From the NCBI RefSeq assembly GCF_016862455.1, contig NZ_BOMZ01000022.1, positions 1 to 64,000 on the forward strand: 64,000 nucleotides of DNA. Reading direction: 5' to 3'. The notes under the pieces are model-generated. The model ran no database searches. It worked only from the letters and a program-made list of their open reading frames with translations, and was not told where the DNA came from. Each line of letters starts with the position of its first letter. Positions within the stretch are counted from its first letter, which is position 1. The position numbers were made by a program, and so were the translations under genes. The stretch is from Actinoplanes utahensis (GTDB lineage: Bacteria; Actinomycetota; Actinomycetes; Mycobacteriales; Micromonosporaceae). Below are positions 26,801-34,459 of this stretch, piece after piece.

Positions 26801-29292
26801 GCCGGGTCGGGCCGGCCGGTGGCCGCCTGCCGCGAGGTGTAGAAGGCGGCGTCGCCCTGCTTGATCCAGATCTCCGGGTTGGCGCCGATGTCGATGGTCC
26901 GGTCGGCGTCGACGTCCTTGGTGCCGTCGTCGTCGACCACGACGAAGCCGACGCTCTTCGCACCCGGCTTGAGCTTCACGTAGGCGAAGCGGCCGTACGA
27001 GTCCTCCCCGGTGAACGGCTGCCCGTCCGGCCAGGTGGTGGACATCGACGGGTCGATGTCGCCCCACACGTACAGGTTCTGGTCGTCGTAGCCGCCCGCG
27101 GGCCGCTGGTAGTGCACGACCGCGTAACCGGCGGTGGACTGGGCGACCGGGGTGCCGACGGTGATGTTCGTGGTCGAGGACGCGAGGCGTCCCCTGCTGT
27201 CGCGGACCACGGCCTTGTACCGCACCGGGGTGTTCCCGGCGAGCCCGGTCAGGTCGTGGTAGGCCCGGTACGGCGCCTTGTCGGCGGTGCCGAGCAGCTT
27301 CCACGGGCCGTTGCCGGCCTGGACCGCGAAGGTCACGGTGGACAGCGGGTCACCGGTGACGTCGGCGACGATCTCGGTGCGGGTGGCGACCGATGCGGCG
27401 GCCTTCGGGCTGCTGATGGTCACGGTCGGAGCGTTCGACGGTACGGCCACCGCGCCGCCCGCCTTGAAGACGACCGAGGACAGCGCCGGCACGGTGATGG
27501 TGATCCGGCCCTCGGCGTCCGAGGTGACCGCGCCCGCGCCGCCGTAGATCCCGGCGAACGTGGTGTTCGGGGTGGCGGTGGCGAAGCTGACGGTCTGCGC
27601 CGTGGTGGCGTTGTTGACCGCGACCACGTACTCCTTGCGGGTGTGGTCCCGGGCGATCCGGGACGCCGCGAAGACGCCCTGGCCCTCGGCCGCGTACCGG
27701 GTCTGCTGGATACCGGTGACCAGGGCCGGGTTGGCCTTGCGCAGCTTCGCCAGCGCGGAGATCGTCTGGTAGACGGGGTGCGTGGTGTTGTAGTTGTCGG
27801 TCGCGTGGGTGCGGTCGGTGCCGATCAGGTCGTCGTCCAGGTAGTCCGCCGACCTGCTGGCGAACATGTCCTGGCGGGCGTCCTTGTCGCCGCCCGGCCC
27901 GGTGAAGCCCTGCTCGTCACCGGAGTAGACGACCGGCTGGCCCCGGGTCAGGAACATCAGCTCGTGGGCGAGCTGGTCGCGCCTGAGCTGGGTGTCGGCG
28001 GTCGCCGCGGCGGCGATGAACGAGCCGATCCGGCCCATGTCGTGGTTGCCGAGGAAGGTCGGCAGCCGGTCGGCGCCGGTGTCCCGGGCGGTGTAGAGGT
28101 CGTCCTTGGCGTACAGGCCGCTCAGGGCGTCCGCGCCGCTGTTGCCGGTGACGAAGCCGCGCGCGGTCTCCTGGAACGAGAAGTCCAGGGTGGCCTGGAG
28201 GTTGCCCTCGCGCACGTAGGTCGACTGGATCTCCTGGTCGGCGCTGTAGACCTCGCCGAACATGAAGAAGTCCTTCTTGCCGGCCCTCGCCGCGGCCTTC
28301 TGCACGCCGGGCGCCCACTGCTGCCAGAACTCCAGGTTGGAGTGCTTGACGGTGTCGAGGCGGTACCCGTCGATGCCGGTGTCCCGGACCCAGTCGCCGT
28401 AGATCTTCGTCATGCCGGCGACGACCTCGGGACGCTCGGTGAAGAGGTCGTCGAGGCCCTGGAAGTCGCCGTACTCGCTGTTCTCGCCGGCGAAGGTCGA
28501 GTCACCGCGGTTGTGGTACATGTTCACGTCGTTGAGCCACGAGGGCTTCTTGACTGTCGCATCCGCTTTCGAGCCGAAGATCGGGGTGTACGGGTACGAC
28601 GTCGCGTCCGTCTTCGGGAACTCGCCGGAGGTCGCGTAGTTACGGTCCTCGAACGGCTGCCCGTCGGTGTCGGTGTACGGCGAGTCCGCCTTGTCGACGT
28701 ACGTGTACTTGTTCTCCGCGTACTTGATGACGTCGGCGGTGTGGTTGACGATGATGTCCAGGTAGATCTTCATGCCCCGCCGGTGGGCGAGGTCGACCAG
28801 CCTCTTCAGGTCGGCGTTCGTGCCGAAGTGCGGGTCCACCTGAGTGAAGTCGGTGATCCAGTACCCGTGGTAACCGGCTGACACGTCGCTGCCGACGCCC
28901 TGCACGGGACGGTTCTTGAAGACCGGGGCGAGCCAGATCGCGGTGGTGCCGAGGCCCTGGATGTAGTCCAGGCGGTCCATCACGCCCTTGAGGTCGCCAC
29001 CGTGGTAGAAGCCCTTGTCGGCGGGGTCGTGACCGGTGGAGAGACGGTCGCCGGAGAGGCCGCCCCTGTCGTTCCTCGGGTCGCCGTTGGCGAACCGGTC
29101 CGGGAGCACGAAGTAGAACTGCTCCCCCGACGTCGGGTCGTTGTCCGAGCCCCACTCGGTGACGACGGCATCACTGGGAACGGAGGGTGCCGCGGCCGAG
29201 GCGGAGGCCGGCACGGCGATCAGTGGAAGGAAGAGGCTGAGCAGCGCTGCGCCCAGTCTCAGACGGCGGTACAAGGGTCTTCTCGGTGCCAC
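23833..29292 (-). CDS. pulA: secreted alpha-amylase/pullulanase fusion
   Basis: 1819 residues from GTG at 29292 (GGAAGG upstream), signal peptide ending near residue 33. Two GH13 enzymes in one chain. The N-terminal alpha-amylase (~55-600) has [16 protein letters not shown] (nucleophile D313), FGEVY (E347) and FLGNHDMG (D418). Then an Ig-like piece and two carbohydrate-binding (CBM41/PUD) modules ([15 protein letters not shown]..; [21 protein letters not shown]). Then a CBM48 ([17 protein letters not shown]), and the pullulanase (~1170-1700) with [22 protein letters not shown] (~1411), YVYGEGWN (~1452) and YVDAHDNEI (~1580). It cuts alpha-1,4 and alpha-1,6 bonds of starch or pullulan. It is divergent from malR. 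Confidence 0.92.
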   Translation of the reverse strand: MAPRRPLYRRLRLGAALLSLFLPLIAVPASASAAAPSVPSDAVVTEWGSDNDPTSGEQFYFVLPDRFANGDPRNDRGGLSGDRLSTGHDPADKGFYHGGDLKGVMDRLDYIQGLGTTAIWLAPVFKNRPVQGVGSDVSAGYHGYWITDFTQVDPHFGTNADLKRLVDLAHRRGMKIYLDIIVNHTADVIKYAENKYTYVDKADSPYTDTDGQPFEDRNYATSGEFPKTDATSYPYTPIFGSKADATVKKPSWLNDVNMYHNRGDSTFAGENSEYGDFQGLDDLFTERPEVVAGMTKIYGDWVRDTGIDGYRLDTVKHSNLEFWQQWAPGVQKAAARAGKKDFFMFGEVYSADQEIQSTYVREGNLQATLDFSFQETARGFVTGNSGADALSGLYAKDDLYTARDTGADRLPTFLGNHDMGRIGSFIAAAATADTQLRRDQLAHELMFLTRGQPVVYSGDEQGFTGPGGDKDARQDMFASRSADYLDDDLIGTDRTHATDNYNTTHPVYQTISALAKLRKANPALVTGIQQTRYAAEGQGVFAASRIARDHTRKEYVVAVNNATTAQTVSFATATPNTTFAGIYGGAGAVTSDAEGRITITVPALSSVVFKAGGAVAVPSNAPTVTISSPKAAASVATRTEIVADVTGDPLSTVTFAVQAGNGPWKLLGTADKAPYRAYHDLTGLAGNTPVRYKAVVRDSRGRLASSTTNITVGTPVAQSTAGYAVVHYQRPAGGYDDQNLYVWGDIDPSMSTTWPDGQPFTGEDSYGRFAYVKLKPGAKSVGFVVVDDDGTKDVDADRTIDIGANPEIWIKQGDAAFYTSRQAATGRPDPAQDPNRAILHWKRADGNYDGWGLHVWAGAASPTDWSTPLLPSRVDAYGAVFEVPLAAGATSLSYIIHKGDEKDLPTDQSLDFAKAGREVWLLAGQEARLLPLVKTAAGGGVVDVTKSAAVWLDRGTIAWKTGTGSTLQPVGAGTDGKVYHLVYAPNGGIGVADGELTGTYSTISLAARRNGLTERQREEFPHLWQYGAFDIKSGDIGQILRGQVVVTERDAAGKLLSASGVQLSGVLDDVYGAAVKENLGPVVNGRKASVAVWAPTARSVELEVYDTADQASPALVPLTRNDRTGVWSGRGDWAGKFYEFRVTAWQPAAQKVVTASVTDPYSVALTADSTRSRFVSLSDPALAPAGWNTLRKPAATAPAKIQISELSVRDFSIADSTVPADKRGTFSAFTVDSSGTKHLKEIAEAGVTHLHLLPAYDFATIPEKRADQQQPPCDLASLPADSEEQQACIAEVAATDGYNWGYDPLHYTVPEGGYAADPDQRTREFRSMVAGVNQAGLRVVMDVVYNHTSAAGTDAKSVLDQIVPGYYHRLLSDGTVANSTCCANTAPENAMMGKLVVDSIVTWAKAYKVDGFRFDLMGHHPKANILAVRKALDKLTVARDGVDGKSIYVYGEGWNFGEVANDARFIQATQLNMGGTGIGTFNDRLRDAVRGGGPFDGNPRIQGFASGLAGAPNGDAANGTAAEQKARLLHYQDLIKVGLTGNLADYTFTDSSGARVKGSQVDYNGAPAGYTVDPGDVITYVDAHDNEILYDSLAYKLPQATTAADRARAQSVALATTVLGQGAGFVTTGSERLRSKSLDRNSFNSGDWFNEIIWDCAKGNGFGRGLPPKADNEAKYPYAKPLLADRSLIPDCAAINLANSTYQELLKIRKSTPAFGLPSGAQVEQRVSFPLSGANETPGVITMTIDARGVDRQYKSITVVFNAGTTTATQTVPALAGKKVALHPIQRSSADPVTRTASFAAATGTLTVPARTVSVFVQH

Positions 29293-29436
29293 AGCGCACC
29301 CTTCCGATTCGGTGGTATCGGATTGACTGTTATATATTTCTGCACGCTGCCCCGGCGCGGAACCCATCGGAAGCACTCCCGTAGGGTGAGCCCCGGCAGG
29401 CTCGACGACGCGCCGCCGGCAACACGGCCGAAAAGC

Positions 29437-29507
29437 CGTTCGAGGCCCGTTCCATCGAACGATCGGCCTGTATCGTTCCTGTTGCCGGGACGTTAGCAAG
29501 GTCTTGC
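29437..29507. promoter_or_regulatory. inverted repeats in the pulA/malR gap
   Basis: Perfect dyads lie between the divergent genes: CGTTCGA-N11-TCGAACG (29437-29461), GAACGAT-N8-ATCGTTC (29457-29478), and GCAAG-GT-CTTGC (29496-29507). The last fits the CTTGCA-type motif found before malE and is the best MalR operator candidate here. Confidence 0.5.
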
Positions 29508-29577
29508 ATGGAATGGAAGACCTTTCAGGTCCATGCCGACCACACAACAGACGACTAGAGTGAGACCATGCGTGCGC

Positions 29578-29649
29578 GAATGGCCGATATCGCCAAACAG
29601 GCTCAGGTCAGTGAATGGCCGATATCGCCAAACAGGCTCAGGTCAGTGA
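29578..29649. repeat. 35-bp perfect tandem duplication at the malR start
   Basis: Two identical 35-base copies, 29580-29614 and 29615-29649 (identity extends two bases left). Each begins ATGGCCGATATC and ends AGGTCAGTGA. 35 is not a multiple of three, so the ATGs at 29568 and 29580 lead to a stop at 29715-29717, while ATG 29615 opens the regulator. Confidence 0.97.
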
Positions 29650-30649
29650 GGCGACGGTGTCGCGTGTCATTAACGACCGCCCCGGCGTCTCCGCTGAAAC
29701 CCGCCAGGCGGTCCTGACCGCCCTCGATGTGCTCGGTTACGAACGACCGGAACGCCTGCGGAAAAGAAGCGCCGGACTCGTCGGTCTCGTGGTGCCCGAG
29801 CTGGAGAACCCGATCTTCCCGGCGTTCGCCCAGGTGATCGAGTCGACGCTGGCCCAGCACGGCTACACCCCGGTGCTGTGCACCCAGTCCCCCGGCGGCG
29901 TCACCGAGGACGAGTACGTGGAGATGCTCCTGGACCGCCAGGTCTCCGGCATCGTCTTCATCTCCTCACTGTCCGCCGACACCACCTCCGACCGCTCCCG
30001 CTATCAGCGCCTGCTCGACCGGCCGCTGCCGATCGTCCTGGTCAACGGCTATGCCAAGGAGCTGGAGGCGCCGTTCGTCTCCTGTGACGACCGGGTCGCC
30101 GGCGACCTCGCCGTCACCCACCTGGTCGCGCTCGGGCACAAGCGGATCGGCCTGATCTCCGGCCCCAACCGGTTCATCAACACCCAGCGCAAGCTGCAGG
30201 GCTACCGCACGGCCATGAAACGCGAGCTCAACGCCTCGGACGCGGAACTGGACGAGATGACCTCGCTGACCCTGTTCGGCGTGGAGGGCGGCGAGGTGGC
30301 GGCGGAGCGCCTGCTGGCCAAGGGCGTGACCGGCCTGATCTGCGCCTCCGACATGATGGCGCTGGGCGCGATCCGGGCCGCCCGGCGGCGGGGGCTGCGG
30401 GTGCCCGAGGAGGTCTCGGTGATCGGCTTCGACGACTCGACGCTGATCCCGTTCACCGACCCGCCGCTGACCACGCTGCGGCAGCCGGTGGCGGCGATGG
30501 CGGTGGCCGCGGTGCGATCGCTGGTCGACGAGATCAACGGGCACGGCGCGCCGCATTCGGAATACCTGTTCCATCCCGAGCTGGTGGTGCGCAACTCGAC
30601 GGCGATCGCCCCGGCCCGCTCGGCGGTCGCGGTCGCCGCACCCGCCTGA
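29615..30649 (+). CDS. malR: LacI-family maltose regulator, MalR-like
   Basis: 344 residues from ATG 29615. N-terminal helix-turn-helix MADIAKQAQVSEATVSRVIN (1-20), hinge to ~60, then a periplasmic-binding-protein-like sugar domain. ELENPIFPAFAQVIE, TPVLCTQSPGG, VSGIVFISSL, LVALGHKRIGLISGP, GLICASDMMALGAIRAAR and VIGFDDSTLIPFTDPPLTT closely follow Streptomyces MalR. In that species MalR represses malEFG and is released by maltodextrins; the same is inferred here from the neighbours. Because of the upstream duplication the ancestral start MRAR-MADIA is disconnected, and the ATG used now has only a weak AGG before it. Confidence 0.88.
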   Translation: MADIAKQAQVSEATVSRVINDRPGVSAETRQAVLTALDVLGYERPERLRKRSAGLVGLVVPELENPIFPAFAQVIESTLAQHGYTPVLCTQSPGGVTEDEYVEMLLDRQVSGIVFISSLSADTTSDRSRYQRLLDRPLPIVLVNGYAKELEAPFVSCDDRVAGDLAVTHLVALGHKRIGLISGPNRFINTQRKLQGYRTAMKRELNASDAELDEMTSLTLFGVEGGEVAAERLLAKGVTGLICASDMMALGAIRAARRRGLRVPEEVSVIGFDDSTLIPFTDPPLTTLRQPVAAMAVAAVRSLVDEINGHGAPHSEYLFHPELVVRNSTAIAPARSAVAVAAPA

Positions 30650-30689
30650 CGAAATTGCGCGGATGGCGGCCCGGCTGCTGCCCGCGCAT

Positions 30690-30758
30690 CGTGAGAGCGT
30701 TCTCACGAAATGTCGAAACACCGTCAGGCGCCCACCGGAATCGGTGAGCGCCTGACGG
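30690..30758. terminator. terminator and dyad between convergent malR and malG
   Basis: A long stem CCGTCAGGCGC (30721-30731) with GCGCCTGACGG (30748-30758) encloses an inner stem CACCG-GAAT-CGGTG; it lies between malR (end 30649) and malG (end 30775) and can terminate both. Before it is a perfect dyad CGTGAGA-GCGT-TCTCACG (30690-30707), which could be a second hairpin or a LacI-type operator. Confidence 0.75.
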
Positions 30759-30774
30759 GAATCGCTGGGAGGAA

Positions 30775-31680
30775 TCAGCCCTTCGTGCCGCCGGCGGTAA
30801 GGCCGGAGACGAGATGCTTCTGCGCGAAGAGGAATACGATTCCGGCCGGGATGGTGACCAGTACCGCGGCCGCGGTGAGGTATTCCCACTGCGCGTTGAA
30901 CTGCGGCACGAACTGCTGCAGGCCGTAGGACAGCGTGTATTTGTCGTCGGTCTGGATGAATGCCGACGCGTACGCGACCTCACCCCAGGCGGTCAGGAAG
31001 GCGTAGAAACCGGTGACCGCGATGGCCGGGCGAGCCAGCGGCAGGATCACCCGCCAGAAGATCCGGAACGGACCGCATCCGTCCAGCGCCGCCGCCTCGT
31101 CGAGCGAGGTGGGGATCGAGTCGAAGTACCCCTTGAGCATCCAGGCGCAGAACGGCACCGCGATGGTCAGGTACGCGATGACCAGCGCCGGCAGCGTGTT
31201 GATCAGACCCAGGTTCGCCATGATCGTGTAGATCGGGACGATCAGGATGGACACCGGGAACATCTGGGTGACCAGGAAGACCAGCATCAGCGACCGGCGG
31301 CCCGGGAAGTTGAACCGGGACAGCGCGTAACCGGTGGTGGCCGAGAAGAAGATGCCGATCAGCATGGTCAGCGCCGCGACGATGACCGAGTTCAGGAACC
31401 AGCTCGGGAAGTTCGTCTCGAACAGCACGTACTCGTAGTTCGCGACCGTCGGGTCCTTGATCAGGGTGATCTCGGTGCTGTTGACCGCGTACCCGGGCTT
31501 GAACGACGAGAGCACCACCCAGGCGATCGGACCGATCGCGATCAGCGAGGCGACGATCAGCGTGGCGTGCAGGCCGATCGACGCGCCGATGCCGCGCCGG
31601 CCGCGCCGCGGCTTGTTGACGCGGGCCGGTGTCTCGTTCGTCGGCGCCGCGACCGGCGGAGTGGTCGTCATCTGAGCCAT
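30775..31680 (-). CDS. malG: maltose/maltodextrin ABC permease MalG
   Basis: 301 residues, six membrane helices after a ~35-residue cytoplasmic tail. The EAA loop is EAAALDGCGPFRIFWRVILP, docking site for the ATPase, with LNSVIVAALTMLIGIFFSATTGYALSRFNFPGR typical of MalG. It imports maltodextrins with MalE and MalF. One base separates its ATG (31680) from the malF stop. No ATPase gene is present; a shared MsiK-type ATPase elsewhere is usual in actinomycetes. Confidence 0.93.
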   Translation of the reverse strand: MAQMTTTPPVAAPTNETPARVNKPRRGRRGIGASIGLHATLIVASLIAIGPIAWVVLSSFKPGYAVNSTEITLIKDPTVANYEYVLFETNFPSWFLNSVIVAALTMLIGIFFSATTGYALSRFNFPGRRSLMLVFLVTQMFPVSILIVPIYTIMANLGLINTLPALVIAYLTIAVPFCAWMLKGYFDSIPTSLDEAAALDGCGPFRIFWRVILPLARPAIAVTGFYAFLTAWGEVAYASAFIQTDDKYTLSYGLQQFVPQFNAQWEYLTAAAVLVTIPAGIVFLFAQKHLVSGLTAGGTKG

Positions 31681-31681
31681 G

Positions 31682-32683
31682 TCACCAAACCTCGCCTTGC
31701 TTGCGCAGCGCCCGGCGGTAGAACACCGAGAAGATGAGCAGGATCGAGAGAATCAGCACGCCGTACGTGGAGGCGAGCGAGTAGTTCCGGATGCCCTCGA
31801 AAGCGGCCCGGAAGGCGCCGGTCACCAGGATCTCGGTCTCCCCCGACGGCGCGCCCTCGGTCGTCAGGAAGATGATCGGGAACATGTTGAACGTCCAGAT
31901 CGTGCCGAGCAGGATCACCGTCATGCTGACCGGGCGCAGACCCGGCAGGGTGATGTTCCTGAACCGCTGCCACGGCGTCGCGCCGTCGATCTCGGCCGAC
32001 TCGTAGAGCTCCTCGGGGATGCTCTGCAGGCCACCGAGCAGCGCCACCATCATGAACGGCACGCCCAGCCAGATGTTGGTGACCACCGCGACGAACAGCG
32101 AGGTCCACTTGTCGCCGAACCAGGCGACCGAGTCGACGCCGATCGAGTTGAGCACCGAGTTGATCAGGCCGAGCTGTTCGTTGAAGAGGAACTTCCAGGC
32201 GAAGGCGCTGATGAACGCCGGCACCGCCCACGGCAGGACGAGCAGGACCCGGTAGAAGCCGCGGAACCGCATCTCCCGGTGGATCATGACGGCCAGGCCC
32301 AGGCCGAGGCCGTAGTGGAAGGTGACACCCGCGATGGTCCAGACCACCGTGGTGCCGGCCCACTGCCAGAACTCGCCGACCTTGCCGGTGAGGATGTTGA
32401 TGTAGTTGTCGAGGCCCACGAACGACCAGGCGTTCGGGTTCTCCTTGCAGACCTCGCCACCGGTGATCGACTTGGTGCAGATCTCGGCGATGGTGTTCGC
32501 CTCGTTCTGGTTGGTGAAGGTGATCCAGATGCCGTTCACCAGCGGGTAGAAGATCAGGACCGCCAGGACGGCCACGACCGGCACGACCATCGCCCAGGCC
32601 GTCCAGTGCTTGTCCCAGCTCCGCCGCAGCTTGGTCGACAGTCCGGCGCTCCTCGGCGCCGCGTCGGCGGTCACAGTGCTCAT
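31682..32683 (-). CDS. malF: maltose/maltodextrin ABC permease MalF
   Basis: 333 residues. First helix AWAMVVPVVAVLAVLIFYPL, then an extracytoplasmic loop (TNQNEANTIAEICTKSITGG), then further helices; EAA loop ESAEIDGATPWQRFRNITLPG. The protein is shorter than enteric MalF because it lacks the large P2 domain, as is normal in actinobacteria. It is preceded by a hairpin after malE that may lower its expression relative to the binding protein. Confidence 0.93.
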   Translation of the reverse strand: MSTVTADAAPRSAGLSTKLRRSWDKHWTAWAMVVPVVAVLAVLIFYPLVNGIWITFTNQNEANTIAEICTKSITGGEVCKENPNAWSFVGLDNYINILTGKVGEFWQWAGTTVVWTIAGVTFHYGLGLGLAVMIHREMRFRGFYRVLLVLPWAVPAFISAFAWKFLFNEQLGLINSVLNSIGVDSVAWFGDKWTSLFVAVVTNIWLGVPFMMVALLGGLQSIPEELYESAEIDGATPWQRFRNITLPGLRPVSMTVILLGTIWTFNMFPIIFLTTEGAPSGETEILVTGAFRAAFEGIRNYSLASTYGVLILSILLIFSVFYRRALRKQGEVW

Positions 32684-32704
32684 CAGCTGTGCTCCAGGGA
32701 GGAA

Positions 32705-32735
32705 AGGCGCCGGCCCTCGTCCGGGGCCGGCGCCT
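32705..32735 (-). terminator. hairpin between malE and malF
   Basis: Perfect 12-bp stem AGGCGCCGGCCC (32705-32716) with complement 32724-32735 and a 7-base loop, 11 bases after the malE stop and 21 before malF. Probably a leaky terminator or mRNA end-stabilizer setting MalE in excess over MalFG. Confidence 0.7.
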
Positions 32736-32746
32736 AGGTCAGTGCG

Positions 32747-34057
32747 TCAGTTGGTGGCGTACGAGGTGACGACCTCGGCCTTGTACTTCTGGGCGACGGC
32801 GTCGAGCGCGGCCTTCGGGTCCTTGTTCTGCACCAGGACCTCGGTGGCGAGCTGGTCGAGCGGGCCGAAGAACTGGCCACCCTCCGGGATCCACGGGCGG
32901 CTCACGGCCGACTCGGTGACCGGCTTGAAGGCGGAGACGACGGCGTTGTTCTTGACCGAACCGATCTCGTAGGCCGACTTGCGGGTGGGCAGCAGGCCCA
33001 GCTTGTCGGCGAGGACCGCCTGCGACTCGGCGGAGTTCATGAACTTGATGAACTCGACCGCGGCGGCGGCCTTCTCCTGCGGGACACCCGAGTAGACGAC
33101 GTAGTTGTGGCCGCCGATCGGGGAACCGGCCTTGGCCGAGCCGGCCGGGACCGGCGCGATGCCGAGGTTCTCCACGCCACCGAAGGCCGGGGCGGACTTG
33201 ACGTTGCCGACCTCCCACGGGCCGTTGATGATGAACGCGACCTTCTTCTCCTTGAAGAGGGTCATCATCGTGTCGTACGCGCCGGTCGCCGGCGGCTTCG
33301 GAGCGGCGCCGCTGTCGATCAGGTCCTTCGCGGCCTTCAGGCCCGCGACGTTCTGCTCGGAGTCGACGACGATCTTCTTGGCCGCCGTGTCGACCAGGTC
33401 GCCGCCCTCGCCGTACAGGAACGGCAGGGTGAAGTAGCCGGCCGGGTTGATGTAGAGGCCGGTGGCGCCGGTCTTCTGCTTGACGGCCTGGGCGGCGGTC
33501 TTCAGCTCGGCCCAGGTCTTCGGCACCTGCACGCCGGCCTTCTGCACCAGCTCCTTGTTGTAGAGCAGGGCGAGGCTGTCGGTGACCTGCGGGACGCCGT
33601 AGGTCTTGCCGTCGAACTTGTTCGAGGCCAGGGCGGCCGCGTTGTAGTCCGACTCGTCGGCGAGCAGCTCGGAGCCGTCGAGGGAGTAGAGGTAGCCCAG
33701 CGACGCGAACTCGGGAACCCAGGCGACCTCGGCGCGCAGGATGTCCGGGGCGCCGGTCTTGGCCTGCGCCGCGGTCTTGAACTTGTTCTGCGCGTCAGCG
33801 AACGGCACCGACTGGTAGTTGATTTTGACGTTCGGGTACTTCGCGTTGAACTGCTTGATCAGTTCCTGGAAGACCGGACCCTCGTTCTTGGCGTCCGAGG
33901 TGTCCCACCAGGTGAGCTCGGCGGACAGGGAGGCCGGGTCGACAGCCGCCGCCTTGCTCTCACTGGCGGCCGGCTTCGAGTCGCTGCCACAGGCGGCGAC
34001 GGAGAAGGCGAGAGCCACGGAGGAGAAAGCGGCCAGTCCCTTAGTTATGCGACGCAT
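32747..34057 (-). CDS. malE: maltose/maltodextrin-binding lipoprotein MalE
   Basis: 436 residues from ATG 34057, which follows AAGGAG at six bases. Lipoprotein signal with lipobox SVAAC (Cys near 23). The mature chain has the family patterns LTWWDTSDAKNEGPVFQELIKQFNAKYPN, GAPDILRAEVAWVPEFASLGYLYSLD, GVPQVTDSLALLYNKELVQKAGV, KKVAFIINGPWEVGN and GPLDQLATEVLVQNKDPK. It binds maltodextrins outside the membrane for MalFG. Its 400-bp upstream region has several CTTGCA motifs. Confidence 0.93.
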   Translation of the reverse strand: MRRITKGLAAFSSVALAFSVAACGSDSKPAASESKAAAVDPASLSAELTWWDTSDAKNEGPVFQELIKQFNAKYPNVKINYQSVPFADAQNKFKTAAQAKTGAPDILRAEVAWVPEFASLGYLYSLDGSELLADESDYNAAALASNKFDGKTYGVPQVTDSLALLYNKELVQKAGVQVPKTWAELKTAAQAVKQKTGATGLYINPAGYFTLPFLYGEGGDLVDTAAKKIVVDSEQNVAGLKAAKDLIDSGAAPKPPATGAYDTMMTLFKEKKVAFIINGPWEVGNVKSAPAFGGVENLGIAPVPAGSAKAGSPIGGHNYVVYSGVPQEKAAAAVEFIKFMNSAESQAVLADKLGLLPTRKSAYEIGSVKNNAVVSAFKPVTESAVSRPWIPEGGQFFGPLDQLATEVLVQNKDPKAALDAVAQKYKAEVVTSYATN

Positions 34058-34117
34058 GTTGCGCTCCTTGAAGACCTGCTTGGTGACGACCGGACGGTAG
34101 CAAGAAGTTTCGGGCTT

Positions 34118-34330
34118 AGAAACCCCTTGCGAATCCACTTGCAACATCGCCGTCGCCAAGAAACGCCACGATTCCGGCATCGCGGGCGCATCGGCGGCCC
34201 TAGCTGCCGTTCCGTTACCAACGGGGTCGCGTTCCGGAACAACACCGTCATGGAACCGGCTTGCATAGCTTGCAGGGACGGATGCGCGAAGGCGCTCGAG
34301 AGAGCGTTCAGCGATGCAACTTCTTGCATC
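34118..34330 (-). promoter_or_regulatory. malE control region with CTTGCA motifs
   Basis: Repeated CTTGC(A/G): ~34126, 34138, 34259, 34269 and 34324. The clearest operator is GATGCAA-CTTC-TTGCATC (34313-34330), a perfect 7-bp dyad; CTTGCA-TAG-CTTGCAG (34259-34272) is a direct repeat with 9-10-base phasing. CTTGCA-based motifs match what is known for MalR of Streptomyces. The 402-bp gap from 34058 to 34459 has no gene. Confidence 0.55.
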
Positions 34331-34404
34331 AACGACTGAAAATGCCTGCCGGATCCGAACGAGTCGGACCGCTCCCACGAGAGAAGTGCGTCAAACAAGT
34401 AAAA

Positions 34405-34437
34405 AGGCGGTGACGGGCATACTGCCCGTCACCGCCT
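34405..34437 (-). terminator. terminator of the DUF4132 gene
   Basis: Perfect 14-bp stem AGGCGGTGACGGGC (34405-34418), loop ATACT, complement 34424-34437. On the minus strand it is followed by TTTTT (complement of 34401-34405), a classical intrinsic terminator 23 bases after the stop at 34460. Confidence 0.85.
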
Positions 34438-34459
34438 CGGCGCCCCTGGGGCTGCCGGG

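Noticed and set aside
23587..28881. 1764-codon plus-strand ORF opposite pulA
   Set aside because: Arg/Val/Gly/Asp-rich shadow caused by high third-position GC; the minus strand encodes clear GH13 motifs over the same span.
29568..29717. 49-codon ORF from the upstream ATG of malR
   Set aside because: It is the out-of-frame product of the 35-bp duplication, not an independent gene.
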